Of a stretch of 64,000 bases of DNA, positions 10,874 through 22,189 are shown piece after piece. The stretch's first letter is position 1, and each line of letters begins with the position of its first letter. The translations under genes and the position numbers were made by a program. Below the pieces are notes generated by a model. It was not told the origin of the DNA, searched no databases, and saw nothing but the letters and a program-made list of their open reading frames with translations. Source of the DNA: Hygrophila difformis (lineage: Eukaryota; Streptophyta; Magnoliopsida; Lamiales; Acanthaceae); the NCBI GenBank assembly GCA_030278955.1, contig JAOANR010000015.1:39092487-39156486 (forward strand), written 5' to 3'.

Positions 10874-11132
10874 CTCCCTCCGTTTTCCAAAAATTGTAAC
10901 ATTCCTGCATTTCACGTTATTCAATGCACATTTTTAACGCTTAATATCTTAAATTGTGTAAAAGTAAAAATTATAAAAATTTGATATTAAAAAACTACGC
11001 GATTAGACGAATCTAACAAGATCTCACTTGACTATGTTTTATTTGTATAACTATGTTAAAAATTTGAATCAAAGTTACTCAGTGAATAGTAACAACTATG
11101 CAAATGTTACAATTTTTAACAAACGGAGGGAG
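10874..11132. mobile_element. Stowaway-type MITE, 259 bp
   Basis: Terminal inverted repeats CTCCCTCCGTTTTCCAAAAA and CTCCCTCCGTTTGTTAAAAA are flanked by TA. The interior is homologous to the MITE at 8704. The second copy at 60848-61106 differs by at least one base. Confidence 0.87.
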
Positions 11133-11187
11133 TATTTAGCAATTGAAAACCAACTCTATCGCTCCTGTATCTGATTTCTTCATTAAA

Positions 11188-11332
11188 AATAAAAACATTA
11201 ACATGAAGGAATTAAGATTATGGTAATGAACAGAGTACAGAGCCTTTAACAATCAACAAAGCTAAAATACACCAATCAATACATAAAGAAAGCTGTGACC
11301 TTAAAAATACACCAATCGAGAAGGTGCGGTGA
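11188..11332 (+). repeat. ~147 bp direct repeat, copy 2
   Basis: This is the partner of 10334-10480, ending GAGAAGGTGCGG where copy 1 has GAGAAGATGCGG. It is followed by a G-run (near 11344) whose length differs in the duplicated unit. Confidence 0.7.
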
Positions 11333-11439
11333 TGAGTGGCGGCGGGGGGGGGCATTGTTAGGGAAAAATCTGAGAAGCATGGGCTTGTGAAATTGATAAT
11401 AACAATAACAATCCAAATTAACCTAATAAGAGCAGAAGA

Positions 11440-12075
11440 GTTACTTTGGTATTTTGCTATGATCCGAAAGAGTAATTAAAGATTCCAATGCAAAAAGAGT
11501 ATTTCGCCGGAAATGTGGAGCGAGATTGGTGGAAGGATGATGGAGGCGGAGGGTTTGCAAGAGACTTGTGAAGACTGACCAGAGTAGATCTAAGGGAAGA
11601 TGGAGGCGAGGCGAGTCGCACGCAGATTGATGGAGGCACAGGCACAGCGGAGGGCAACGTCCGACGGGCGACAGAGAGGGTGGTGGCAAATGGTGGAGGA
11701 CGGATGGCGGGCGTTGGGTGGAGGGCAGAGGTAATTGATATTGGGAGGGGAATAGGAATCGGAGACAGAAATTTTGGGAGAGAGTGAATAGTGAAGTAGC
11801 GCGGATCTGGCAACCGGATACATCTCTTCAACAATTTGGGGGAGTCTGTTATGGCGCAGCTTCACTCTGTTATGGAGTCGATGGAGACGCAGTTTGGGGG
11901 CAAAACTGATAGAGGCGGAGCAGAGCCAATGCAGGCGAAGATGCGAAACGGCGGCAGGCGGATGGGGTCGGAGGGATGGAGGAGGATAGCAGCAACCGGA
12001 TGGAGGCGGAGGGATGGAGGTGGATGGCGGAAACCGGATGGAGGCGAAGCTGCGTTTAGGGTTAGAAGTTAGAAC
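11440..12075. repeat. Purine-rich GGATGGAGGCGG minisatellite-like stretch
   Basis: The plus strand is rich in GATGGAGGCGGAGG-type words, most regular at 11900-12050. Overlapping ORFs on both strands (up to 125 codons) arise from this bias. A Met-start frame at 11836-12072 encodes a Gly/Arg-rich low-complexity peptide. The stretch could be the CpG-rich 5' end of a gene, but I see no supporting exon structure. It is duplicated at 61414-62049. Confidence 0.45.
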
Positions 12076-12436
12076 ACTGAAGAGGTATGGTGGCAGAAAA
12101 GAATCGTAAAATTAGGTTTTGTGAGGTTGATTTTGCATTTAGGGTTTTAGTGTTGATTTTAGGCGGGAAAATATGTAGTTTAGTTTATACTATAATATAG
12201 ATTTGGTATTTGGGGGTTTTTTTGGTACAAAGGGAGCTGGGGGGTTACGGAGGAAATATGTTTGGATGGGAGGGGTATTACTCGAGTTTCCTGAATAATT
12301 TATTTAATAAATTATTGTTCGGAAATAATTCATCATAAAATTCGAAATGCCAAAGGAATCAACATATGGGTCAAAGTTGAAATGGATTAGAAATGCGAAT
12401 AAAAAACGGAAAATAAGGGCCCAGTCCCCAAAAGCA

Positions 12437-12445
12437 AAAGTTTAT
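12437..12445. repeat. Left target-site duplication of the MULE
   Basis: AAAGTTTAT, identical to 17543-17551. Nine bases is the usual Mutator target duplication length. Confidence 0.7.
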
Positions 12446-12639
12446 GGGGTTTCTAGAGTTTACCCCCCACCCAAAACATAAATTTGAGTCAACCCGCCCC
12501 CCCCCCCCCCCCCCCCCCCCCACCTACAAAACTCACACCTAACCCCCCCAAAAGATTAAAACCATAACTATACTTAACAATATAAATAAATTAGTGTAAT
12601 AATGCATTAGATGTGAAATACCAAGTATACCCATAAGTG

Positions 12640-13720
12640 TAATAAAACAAAAAAAAAAAATATATATTTTACCACATATGTAAAAGGAAACTTTACCATA
12701 TTTCTCACGTCATGTTACCATATTTTTCTCCCCAAAAATTCCCAAAATTTAACGTTCTCATTTTAAAAAAATTTGGGTTACCACACTTCATAACCTACTT
12801 ACCACACTTTCAAAATATTTTACCACACTTGTGAAGGAAACTTTACCATATTCTTCACTCTTTATGTTAACAAGTTTTTTTTCCCCCAAAAATCCCCAAC
12901 AATCTAATGTTCTCATTTTTAAAAAATTTGGGTTACCACACTTCATAACCTAATTACCACACGTTTAAAATATTTTACCACACATGTAAAAGAAACCTTT
13001 ACCATATTCCTCACTAGTCATGTTACCACATTTTTTTCCCACCAAAATCCCCAAAATTCAGTGTTCTCATTTTAAAAAAAAATTGGGTTACCACACTTCA
13101 TAACCTACTTACCACGCTTTCAAACTATTTTACCACACTTGTAAAAGGAAACTTTACCATATTCCTCACTCTTCATGTTACCAAGTTTTTTCCCCCCAAA
13201 AATCCCCAACAATTTAATGTTCTCATTAAGAAAAAAATTTGGGTTACTACACTTCATAACCTAATTACCGCACTTTTAAAATATTTTACCACACTTGTAA
13301 ATGAAACTTTACCATATTCCTCATTCGTCATATTATCAAGTCCCGTCCCCCCTCCCCCAAATCCCCAAAATTCAATGTTTTCATTTTAAAAAAAATTTGG
13401 GTTATCACACTTCATAACCTACTTACCATACTTTCAAACTATTTTAACACACTTGTAAAAGGAAACTTTACCATATTCCCCACTCTTCATGTTACCAAGT
13501 TTTTTCCCCCAAAAAACCCCAACAATTTAATGTTCTCATTTAAAAAAAATTGGGTTACCACACTTCATAACCTAATTACCACACTTTTAAAATACTTTAC
13601 CACACATGTAAAATGAACTTTACCATATTCCTCACTCGTCATGTTACCACGTTGCCCCCCCCCCCCCTCCCCAAAATCCCCAAAATTCAATGTTCTCATT
13701 TTTTTTTAAAAAAATTGGGT
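12640..13720 (+). repeat. ~155 bp tandem array (about seven units, two alternating subtypes)
   Basis: The landmark GGGTTACCACACTTCATAAC recurs near 12776, 12931, 13086, 13242, 13400 and 13553, with a degenerate unit end at 13718. Spacing is 153-165 bases. Units alternate between a CCCAAAATTCAATGTTCTCA type and a CCCCAACAATTTAATGTTCT type, so the true unit may be a ~310 bp dimer. C-runs and A-runs inside the units are the main length variables between this copy and 62614-63681. Confidence 0.85.
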
Positions 13721-15040
13721 TAACCAATTGGTACTCGGTGTGGATTGTGGTAACCAATTGTGGTAATTGTTAATATATGAGTGTGATAATCTTCCAATTC
13801 ATGTGTAAATATGGTAATATGACAGTGGTAACAATTACTATACAAATGTGGTAACATGTGGTGGATTTATGGTACAAATTTATGGTGTATATGGTAATGC
13901 CAATAAAAGCAGCGTGGTAACATAATGATATAATCGTATTCGTAAGTTCTGGGTGCACAATCAATACATGTAATTGTGTATACTCATATTTTCCAAGGAA
14001 TATGTCGAATCGGCGATGTCATACATTGTATTTAGTGGATACTCATGTCTACATATAACCGAACGGTAACCACAACATAAACATAGTAATATACTATAGC
14101 ATTGAAAATTATAAGAGAAATACATGGGTGGCATCGAATCATATCTACCATGTGGCATATGATCGTTTAATGTCATACAATGCAATTTACAATTGAGTTT
14201 CTGTATTAACGAATGTATGCAACCCAATGAATTACCACTCAAAGACATTCAATTGACGAAAATAATGCAATATGATGTAATGACGGAGTATATCGTGTTT
14301 CTCAATTCTATTAACATGCACCGATGAGAAATATTATAATGATTGAGTCTCCAACATTGAATTTTGGGGAATTTTTTGGGGAAGAAAACTTGGTAACATG
14401 AAGAATGAGGAATATGGTAAAGTTTCCTTTTACAAGTGTGGTAAAATAGTTTGAAAGTGTGGTAAGTAGGTTATGAAGTTTGGTAACCATTTTTTTTTTA
14501 AAAATAAGAACATTGAATTTTAGGGATTTTGGGGAAAGAAAACGTAGTAGCATGACGAGTGAGGAATATTAAAATTTTATTTAGGAACGTGGTAATCTAG
14601 CGAGTAAGATTGTGGTAACCTTCAATAGTATAGTGTGGTAAAATCACATTTACGAACGTGGTCACTAAGAGAGGCGGATTGTGGTAAAATTCCATTGAAA
14701 AGTGTGGTAACCAATATTTTTTGGATTGAAACAATATTAAAATATTAAATTATGGGGATTGGAATTAAAAAAAAATATGGTAACCGACCAAGTACAAACA
14801 TGGTAACCTTCAATAGTATTGTGTGGTAAAGTCGCTTTTAGAAACGTGGTAACCAATATTTTTTGGATTGAAATAACATTATAATAATAAATTATGGTAA
14901 TTGAAATAAATTAACATTTTATGTGGATTGAGTAATAAAATTTGTGGTAACCAACTTACTTTAAGTTTGGTAACCAATTATTTCATATTATGGTAATCAA
15001 GTAATGATGATCGTGATAACTGAAACTTCAAAGTGTGGTA
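13721..15040 (+). repeat. GTGGTAA motif field with inverted ~155 bp units
   Basis: The plus strand carries dozens of GGTAAC or GGTAAA words at irregular spacing. At 14330-14570 two ~155 bp units lie in inverted orientation relative to 12640-13720 (ATTGAATTTTGGGGAATTTT, TTTACAAGTGTGGTAAAATA). Dense oriented short motifs of this sort are typical of the subterminal regions of plant DNA transposons, where transposase binds. I see no gene here. Confidence 0.6.
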
Positions 15041-15252
15041 ACCAATGGGACGGTCATGGGACGGTCTTGGGACGGTCCTGGTGAACCTTTCAAATATTTT
15101 GTCCATTTCAGAGAGTTCCGGACGGTCACGGGACGGTCATAGGACGGTCCTGGGTGACCGTCCCAATGTTTCTGTCCATTTCAAAGAGTTTCGGACGGTC
15201 GTGGGACGGTCCTTTCCAATGGTTTTGTCCATTTCAAAGAGTTTCGGATGGT
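15040..15252 (+). repeat. ~80 bp tandem units rich in GGGACGGTC
   Basis: Three units share TTGTCCATTTCA(A/G)AGAGTT followed by repeats of CGGACGGTCRTGGGACGGTC. The same GGACGGTC word dominates 19590-19800 and 20100-20250, outside this MULE, and so links the two regions. Confidence 0.75.
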
Positions 15253-15371
15253 TGTTTAACAAGCACAAATGCACATCTAACATGGAAATTTCATTTGAAA
15301 ATATCAATTATTATAAAATCACATAGTAATATCAAATTCACACAACGATTACGTTTCACAAATATATAATC

Positions 15372-15560
15372 CAACAAGCTTAACAACAAGCTTATCATTG
15401 CTCAGTTTCGTAAAATGCCCAAATCGAGTGGCTTCAATTGCTTCTCTGTGCTCATCCGGCCACCTTATATCCACATCGTCCACAAAATCTCTAAGGTATT
15501 TAGCCGAGCATCGGAGAGACCGAAATTCATGTCCTTCCTCACCTTATAAACACCATCATT
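15372..15560 (-). pseudogene. Fragment of Ulp1-associated plant transposon protein (short copy)
   Basis: On the minus strand the frame contains RCSAKYLRDFVDDVDIRWP and REAIEATRFGHFTKLSND. These correspond to RCSSKYLRDVVDEIEVRWT and KEAIQATGFGHFTKMSNE in the longer copy at 16020-16427. It therefore looks like a second, truncated copy of the same exon, created by local duplication inside the element. No start codon or downstream domain remains. Confidence 0.5.
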
Positions 15561-16019
15561 ATTCCATACACGCTATTTCATCGAACACTTTGCTTACACA
15601 ATTATATTACTAACATTCAACAAAGAATCAAAATTTTGGCAAACATCTACAATCCAACCAATCTATGCAACATCTACATCTACAATCCGTCGGTTACCAC
15701 CCCCTTCTCCACAAATCCAAAAATTTCACTCAATTCGTTTTAAAAGAGCATGCAATATACCAATAGCTCCCCAATAACATGAATTTAAGTTTAAATCAAC
15801 CAAAACAAAAAAAAAAAAAACTCCCCAATTTATATGCCAAATCCATAGCCCTTCACTCACTTCAAACTTTAAGAAAATCCCAACTCAAATCAACAAGAAC
15901 ACAATCAAAACTACATTTTCAATGTAATCAACAAAAGTACATTAATCCCGTGCAATGCCAAGGATCGACACATCCAAAACCAACCTACAAGTCTTGTAAC
16001 TCAAAATTGTGATAAAAAA

Positions 16020-16427
16020 TAAAAATAAAAAACCAATCCATTGACCAATTCATTTTTCTTTTAACATCGCCATATCTTCCATCGAAAAACTTTCTAGCTA
16101 TCAAGGGCTCGTGAACTAACCTCTTCTCTACATATTGCCCCACATGCCGAACCCCAAGCACACTTGAGAACTCGTACCCTTGAAACTCAATTTTAATGTC
16201 TTCGCCTATGTTGAATGTCTTTGTTGCCGGATCGAATACTTTTATAAGTGCGTCAATTCGTGGGAGAAATGCACTCTCATTGCTCATTTTTGTAAAGTGT
16301 CCAAAGCCGGTGGCTTGAATTGCTTCTTTTTGCTCCACCGTCCACCTCACCTCTATCTCATCCACCACATCTCTAAGGTACTTTGAAGAACACCTAGGAG
16401 CTTGAAATTTCTTTTCCTTACCCACCC
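16020..16427 (-). pseudogene. Exon of Ulp1-associated plant transposon protein (longer copy)
   Basis: The frame begins at an apparent splice acceptor (TATAG, minus strand, just above 16427) and encodes about 130 residues. Motifs include RCSSKYLRDVV, EQKEAIQATGFGHF, IDALIKVFDPATKTFNIGED and EFSSVLGVRHVGQYVEKR. This order (Arg-Cys-Ser lead, Gln-Lys-Glu-Ala-Ile helix, FDPxTxTF, then a VLG-type motif) is what I know from the N-terminal region of plant MULE-borne proteins that often end in a Ulp1 (C48) SUMO protease domain. The protease domain is absent here. The family assignment is from memory and needs a profile search. Confidence 0.5.
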
Positions 16428-16958
16428 CTATACATTAAACAACAAAATCAACATCAATATCATAAACTATGTTAACATAAACAAATATCAACATCAACTT
16501 TGATGCAACATACACATTCAATTGACAAATCAACGAAGCCACATTCACATCGGGCAATCGGGCAATGCCAATCATTTACAATACAATACATACTCATTCG
16601 GGCATTTAATCGAACACATTTGTTGCACAATCAAATAACCAATATTTCATCTACAATTATTCCTATACATTCACCCATTCCAAAATACACAACAAGAACC
16701 GCATTATCAAACATGCCAACACAAATCAAAACAACACAATTAACTATCAAATTCACCAACCACTACAAAATCAAACAATTACTCCCATAAATTAACCCAT
16801 TTCAACATACAAATCATTCCCCACATTATCAAACCTATCAACACAAATTAACTCACACAATTTCCCTATCAAATTCACAAACCCACACATTGCACAAAAC
16901 ATATTGCAAGAAAAAAGATTGAAAAGAAACTGGAAGCACGAAACGAAACCGACCCTAC

Positions 16959-17052
16959 CTTCAGTCACGATCGGTGTCGCCTCCACCTTCGTCCTCTTCT
17001 TCGGTTTCTCCTTGCCCGGTGGAACTTTCTCCGACTTGGAATCGGTTTCCAT
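16959..17052 (-). CDS. Likely first exon of the same MULE-borne gene
   Basis: The minus strand reads a Met start at 17052 with a stop a short way upstream in frame. It encodes METDSKSEKVPPGKEKPKKR and then TKVEATPIVTE, and meets a splice donor (CTGAAG then GTAGGG). The basic, Lys/Pro-rich start resembles a nuclear localisation stretch. The exon joins plausibly to the acceptor near 16427 across an intron of about 530 bases that is AT-rich and has no ORF of note. Confidence 0.4.
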
Positions 17053-17542
17053 GGCTCTCTTCTTTTCTTCGTTCTTCTCGGTCTCCTCTGTTATTTTTCA
17101 TTCAATTGCGGTAAGTTAAGTATTACTTTTGGTAAAAGGGGTTTTAACGGGTTTTTGGTGCCCTAGTATGCTAATGTCTTCAATATATGTATGGTAAAGT
17201 TAGTTAGTTTTGTGGTAAAATAAAAAGCAAGACTGGTATTTTACAAATGGTAGGTGTGGTAAAATAATATTGGTGCGGGACTTGGAGATTAGATATTAGT
17301 GTAGTAATGAACGTAGTATTTGAGTGGCAATATATTGAATGTTAGTGTGGTAATAGGTGTACTCTTATTTTTCCTTAATGATATTTTTTAGATGTTAATG
17401 ACTAAAGTATTAAGTTTGGAGAAATTTTGGGGGGGTTAAGTGTTGGTCAAAACTTAGAAGGGGGGGTATACTCTACAATTTTGAAGGAGGGTATTTTTAA
17501 AATGGAAACTTATTTAGAGGGGGGGTGGACTCTAATTTTCTG

Positions 17543-17551
17543 AAAGTTTAT
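17543..17551. repeat. Right target-site duplication of the MULE
   Basis: AAAGTTTAT, identical to 12437-12445. Confidence 0.7.
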
Positions 17552-19580
17552 TAGAGTAAATGCCCTATACCAGTTTTTTGTTGAGTTTGCACCCTATCTC
17601 ATATTTTGACTCCAACAATACACCCTACCATTTCTTTACCAAAGTAATTAACAAAACTAACCATTATAATTAATTCAAATCGAGAGACGACAGAGAGAGA
17701 AAGAGCGGAAGAGAACAGGGACGAACGAACGAACGGAGGAAGAAGAGAACGACGGAGGAGAAATTGTCGTTCAACTGAGGAGCAACCGTCGTTCAAAGAG
17801 AACGAACGGAGGAGGAGGAGCCGTCGTTCAACCCTAAACTCTTAACACGAACGAACTGAGGAGCAGAACGGAGGAAGAAGAGAACGACGGAGGAACAAGC
17901 TCTCTCCGGCTTTCAACTGCAATAATGGCACCGAAGAAGAGGCATTCAACTGAAAATGGCACCGAAGAGGAATCCTGAGCATTCGGAAGAGGCCGGAGGC
18001 AAGCAATTCGGGTAATTCTCTAATTCTACTATGTAGAGTTGTATTTCTGTAATTCCTGATTAGGTTTTGGAATTTGCACCTTCATTCTTGGGCCATGTAA
18101 AGAGGCGAGGGTTTTTCAAGTATTATAAAATGTGTGGGTGGCTGAGTGTTTCTTTGTAATGCAACGGAGAGAGTTTTAGGTAATGTTCTATTTCAAAGTT
18201 GTTTTGTGGTTTTGTTGGTTGAAATTTCTAATTATTTAGTGGTTTTGTTGTTTTGTAGAAGGATTTGGTAGGGTTATGTGTTAGCTTTTTATGTGAGATA
18301 GAAAGTTATTATTTTGAATTGATTTTTGTGGTACGAAGACTTGTAGTTGATTTGTAGAAGTTATGTTGGAAGTGTTGTTTATGGATACTTGTCAATATAA
18401 ATTGCTCACAAGGTGCTTGATGAAATGCTAGAAAGAATATTATGGGTTAAAATACTCAATTTTGAAGTACATTGGTGATTTATTTGATGAATGATAGTGT
18501 TCAACAATTTTTTGTTGTACAATACAATAGCTCTGAAGGGTTGAGAAATAGTTATTGACAATGGATTATGTAAGAAATTTGAAATAATCGAGTTTAGGTT
18601 AGAAATTTTTTGTTGTACAATACAATACTCAGTGTTTTGTTGACTGTGATGCCACAATATCTATAAAATTTATGAGCAAAAGCTTTCAATCAAGATTGGA
18701 TTTTAATCATATAATATTAATTTGAGTCTTAGTATAGCAACTTAAGGATCCACAAGCTATCCAATTTAATACGAATAACTCGTTTATCACTTTGATCCAA
18801 GGAGATTAGAGTTATTACATCAAACATTATTTAGGAGGCGTCATCTTAAGTTTTGGGCTGAACACAGGCTTCAAGGCGTTCCAGTAATTCTCTGTTCCAA
18901 TCCTTTTACCTTGGCAATAATATATTCTTGCTGCTTTATGTTTCTTATACCAAGAACTCATGCATTATGTATGATAGAATTTGCAGGTTAGTTTTTTTCC
19001 AATTCTATTGGATACGATAGCAGAGTAGATTACCATACTCTTCAACATGGATTCATCGCGGTAAATTTTGTGTGGTGGTCAGATGGCAGAGAGAAGCCAT
19101 AGAAGCCACTAGATTTGGACCTTTCAACAAAGCAAGGAGAATACCCATCTCCCACGTTTGCAAGTGGTTCTAGAAACGTTTGAACCGGCCACCCGGAGCT
19201 TCATTATTGGAGAAGACATTAGGATTGAGTTTAGGGCGGGTGAATTGTTTTGTGTCTATATTAGAATTGTTCAAGTGTTATTTTACTATATGGAATTCGA
19301 TTGGATTTAGGATTTTGGGCATGGGATGTTTCTGTATCTTGAATTTTGGATAGTGGAAAGTAGATGTTAGAGATATTAGATTTTGGTTGTATGTGATGTG
19401 GATGTTAGCTTTACAATGTTGGTTTGTGAACTATATGTATTAGTATAAGTTGGTAAAAACTATATATGAAAAATGTGGCAAATCGTCCTAAACGGCGAAG
19501 TGGACGGTTTTCTTTGCTGTGCTTCGAAACTTTAACAAGATAACGGTGGAGGGGATGGTCATTTCAGACCGTTCCATACG
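17552..19580. other. Spacer with a possible exon 1 of a second Ulp1-type gene
   Basis: Directly right of the MULE is CCCTATACCAGTTTTTTG, possibly the edge of another element. A purine-rich block at 17690-17900 repeats GAGGAAGAAGAGAACGACGG. At 17956-18011 a short plus-strand frame (MAPKRNPEHSEEAGGKQFG) runs into a splice donor GGTAATT and resembles the basic first exons of MULE-borne genes. After that I see only AT-rich DNA and short ORFs up to the GGACGGTC repeats. Confidence 0.35.
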
Positions 19581-19589
19581 TTATAAAGT

Positions 19590-19800
19590 GGACATAATGT
19601 TGGGACGGTCGTGGGACGGTCCTCAGAACCGTCCCAGTGACCATCCCATATATTCGGAAGTGTACAGAATGTTTGGGAGGTCTCGGGATGGTCCTCAGGA
19701 CCGTCCCAGTGACCATCCCATACATTCTGAAGTGTACAGAATGTTTGGGACGGTCGCGGGACGGTCCTCAGGACCGTCCCAGTGAACATCCCAATATATC
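19590..19800 (+). repeat. Three 72-bp tandem units with GGACGGTC palindromes
   Basis: Units start near 19597, 19669 and 19741. Each contains GGACGGTCCTCAGGACCGTC, a perfect inverted repeat around one central base in the best copies, followed by CCAGTGACCATCCCATA and GAAGTGTACAGAATGTTT. Overlapping ORFs on both strands are by-products of the palindrome. Confidence 0.85.
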
Positions 19801-19809
19801 AACTTTGGT

Positions 19810-20600
19810 TGTGTGCTAAAAGAACTTGGTAAGTCGTATACATTAAACTTGGTAAATCATACACGTAGTAAGTCATCTACATTGAACTTGGTAAGATAAA
19901 TATTAAAAATTTGGTAAGTCATATACATTAAACGTGGTAAATCATATACATAGAGCTTGGTAAGTCATTTACATTGAACTTGGTAAGGTAAATATTAAGG
20001 ACTTGGTAAGTCATATACATTGAACTTGGTAAGTCGTTTACATTATACTTGGTAAGCCGTATACATTGAAATTGGTAAGTCGTTCCTCACCGTCCCTTAC
20101 CAAATATTTTTTGTCTAGACAGTCCTGGTAAGAAAGGGACGGTCCAAAGTGACCGTCTCAAGACCGTCCGTCAAGTCTGTGTTGATCAGAGTTACACGGA
20201 CGGTTTCCGGATGTTAATCCTTCACCGTCCATGTGACCGTCCCTCTGTATTTTTTAAAGAAATTTCGACTTTATTGATGTTTGTACATCATATTCATGGG
20301 AAACACTTGGTAAGCAAAATACAAAAACTTGGTAACTATAATAATGAAGACATTGGTAAGTCAGATACTGAAAACGTGGTAAGTTTGCTCATGACACCCG
20401 TGGTGAACTAAATACCAAAAACTTGGTAAGTAGACTATACAGTCCATTGGTAAACCCGGTACATAAAACTTGGTAAATAGCTATAGTGCCCATTGGTAAA
20501 TAGACTTCAGTGTCCATTGATAAACCCGGTATAAAATATTTGGTAAATAGGCTATACAAAATTAGTATCATTTTACAACACATTGGTAAATAAATAAAAA
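19810..20600 (+). repeat. TTGGTAAG array 1
   Basis: About 25 copies of TTGGTAAG or TTGGTAAA occur at 15-40 base spacing, often followed by TCRTATACATT. All point the same way on the plus strand. A block of GGACGGTC words interrupts it at 20090-20250. There is no coding potential. Confidence 0.8.
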
Positions 20601-20909
20601 TAATATTTAGTTAATTTAATTCTTTAAATTGCTTTAAAATACAATTGTATTTTATTATATTATATAAAAAATTAAAGTTCATATAATTATATATTAAATC
20701 ATATTTCATAATTCTTTACCATATCGATGTATAATATTACCAACTAAGACACCAAATCAGTTACCATATTGACACAATTGGACTGGTTGTGGACGGGATA
20801 AATCTACCTTGCAAAGTACCGTCCTCCACTCCTAAACCCTTTCAATTTCTCCTTTACCAAGTCATTACTTAGGATTTACCATGCACATTCAACCCACCTT
20901 TACCAAATA

Positions 20910-21171
20910 CTCCCCCTTCGTTTCTTTTTAAATGTTACGTGTTGACTTTTTTTACTGTTCATTGTAATACTTTGACTTCCATTTTTATTATTGTTATAGA
21001 AGACAAAATATAGCCAAGTGAGATCTTGTTGGATTCATCTCATCTTCTAGTTTTTAAATATTAAATTGTAAAAAATTTTACTTGTACCGAATGTGAGTTA
21101 TTAATCGTTGAAAATATGCATTGGCATACGTGCAAATGAGAAGTGTAACCTTTAAAAAGAAACGGAGGAAG
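20910..21171. mobile_element. Stowaway-type MITE, 262 bp
   Basis: Ends CTCCCCCTTCGTTTCTTTTT and (reverse complement) CTTCCTCCGTTTCTTTTTAA are inverted repeats flanked by TA. The interior matches the MITEs at 8704 and 10874 in inverse order of base decay. It is the third member of the family in this unit. Confidence 0.8.
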
Positions 21172-21339
21172 TATATAATTGTTCCAGGTTACCATGTTCA
21201 TGAAGTGTTAGTTACCAAGTTAAAGAATATTCACTTTTGCATTCGTGTACGGTGTTAACTACCAAACCATGAGATATACCTCCAAAAAGAGCTTACAACG
21301 TAACCATAAATCGTCAAAAAAACTGTAAGGGTATAGACT

Positions 21340-21775
21340 ATTCCCTTAATGAATGCAACGTGACATCCGATAAGGTACCATTGGATGAAGAAACGAACAC
21401 CTTAATAACAACATCGAACATTACTACGGGTACATACGGTATCATCTTAAGGAATTCAACGTGACATCTGATAATGTACGATTGGATGAAGAAACGAACA
21501 CCTTAATTACAAACATGGAACGCTACTACGGGTACATACACTATTCCCTTAAAGAATGCAACGTGACATCCGATAAGGTACAATTGGATGAAGAAACGAA
21601 CATAAACGTCGAGCATTACTATGGGTACATACACTATTATCTGAAGGAATGCAACGTGACATCCAATAAGGTACGATTGAATATTGAAATGAACACCTTG
21701 ATTACAAACGTGGAACATTAGTATGGAAACATTGACTATTATCTTAAGGAATGCAATGTGACACCTCCACGTAGA
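21340..21775 (+). repeat. ~102 bp tandem repeat with preserved reading frame
   Basis: Unit starts (GAATGCAACGTGACATCCGA or variants) fall at 21351, 21452, 21554, 21647 and 21749. The last three intervals are 102, 93 and 102 bases, all multiples of three, and the plus frame 21461-21721 stays open. It encodes repeats of the type YYGYIHYxLKECNVTSDKV then LDEETN. The first interval is 101, so that unit is out of frame. I do not recognise the peptide. Confidence 0.65.
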
Positions 21776-22189
21776 TACTTATTTCAAGTATACACACACA
21801 CTCAGTACATAGATGCTTTCATTGACATAATAGGAACAATGTATAAATCATTTAATCGTAATAATGGCAATCATTTTCCATCATAAACCCTCCACGGGAT
21901 AAAATTACCACTATCTTGTAATGTCTCTTACCAATTAATGATAGATGCTTTACCAAGTATCTTGTATTTGATTTACCAACAAAGTAATGTGGATTACCAG
22001 GTTTTTGTATGTCTCTCTCCAGCATATTGATGCGTGGTTTAGGGTTTAGGGTTTACCAGGTTTTTGTAAGTCTCTTACCAAGATAGTGATATGGTTTACC
22101 AAGTTTTTGGTGAACATTTTTAAATTTCAGCAATGAATGGAAGAATGAATCGTGAAAATTTTTATCTCACTTACCTACAGTGATATGGT

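Larger units (their letters stand above)
12446..17542. mobile_element. Mutator-like element, ~5.1 kb, with Ulp1-type gene debris
   Basis: The 9-base target duplication AAAGTTTAT flanks it exactly (12437-12445 and 17543-17551). The inverted ends are imperfect: TCTAGAGTTTACCCCCC on the left and, reverse-complemented, TTAGAGTCCACCCCCC on the right, with a C-run just inside. Subterminal DNA consists of ~155 bp tandem units on the left, inverted copies near 14330-14570, and many GTGGTAA motifs. Minus-strand exons resembling the N-terminal part of plant Ulp1-associated transposon proteins lie at 15372-17052. No MuDR transposase is visible, so it is non-autonomous. The right half of the ~50 kb duplicate should contain it too, but only its left part (from 62420) is in the window. 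Confidence 0.65.
20700..22110 (-). repeat. Field of TTACCA motifs in opposite orientation
   Basis: Between the two TTGGTAAG arrays the motif appears as TTACCAA on the plus strand (20715-21260 and 21890-22110). The motif orientation therefore flips near 20650 and flips back near 22150. A Stowaway MITE and a coding-periodic repeat lie inside. Confidence 0.6.

Noticed and set aside
11441..11865. Three overlapping minus-strand Pro/Ser-rich ORFs
   Set aside because: All arise from a purine-rich minisatellite; no conserved motif or splice pattern supports any of them.
12640..13720. CRISPR-like array
   Set aside because: Units are contiguous ~155 bp tandem repeats without unique spacers, in a plant transposon.
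22034..22058. Telomeric repeat
   Set aside because: Only about two TTTAGGG units are present, too few for an interstitial telomere.
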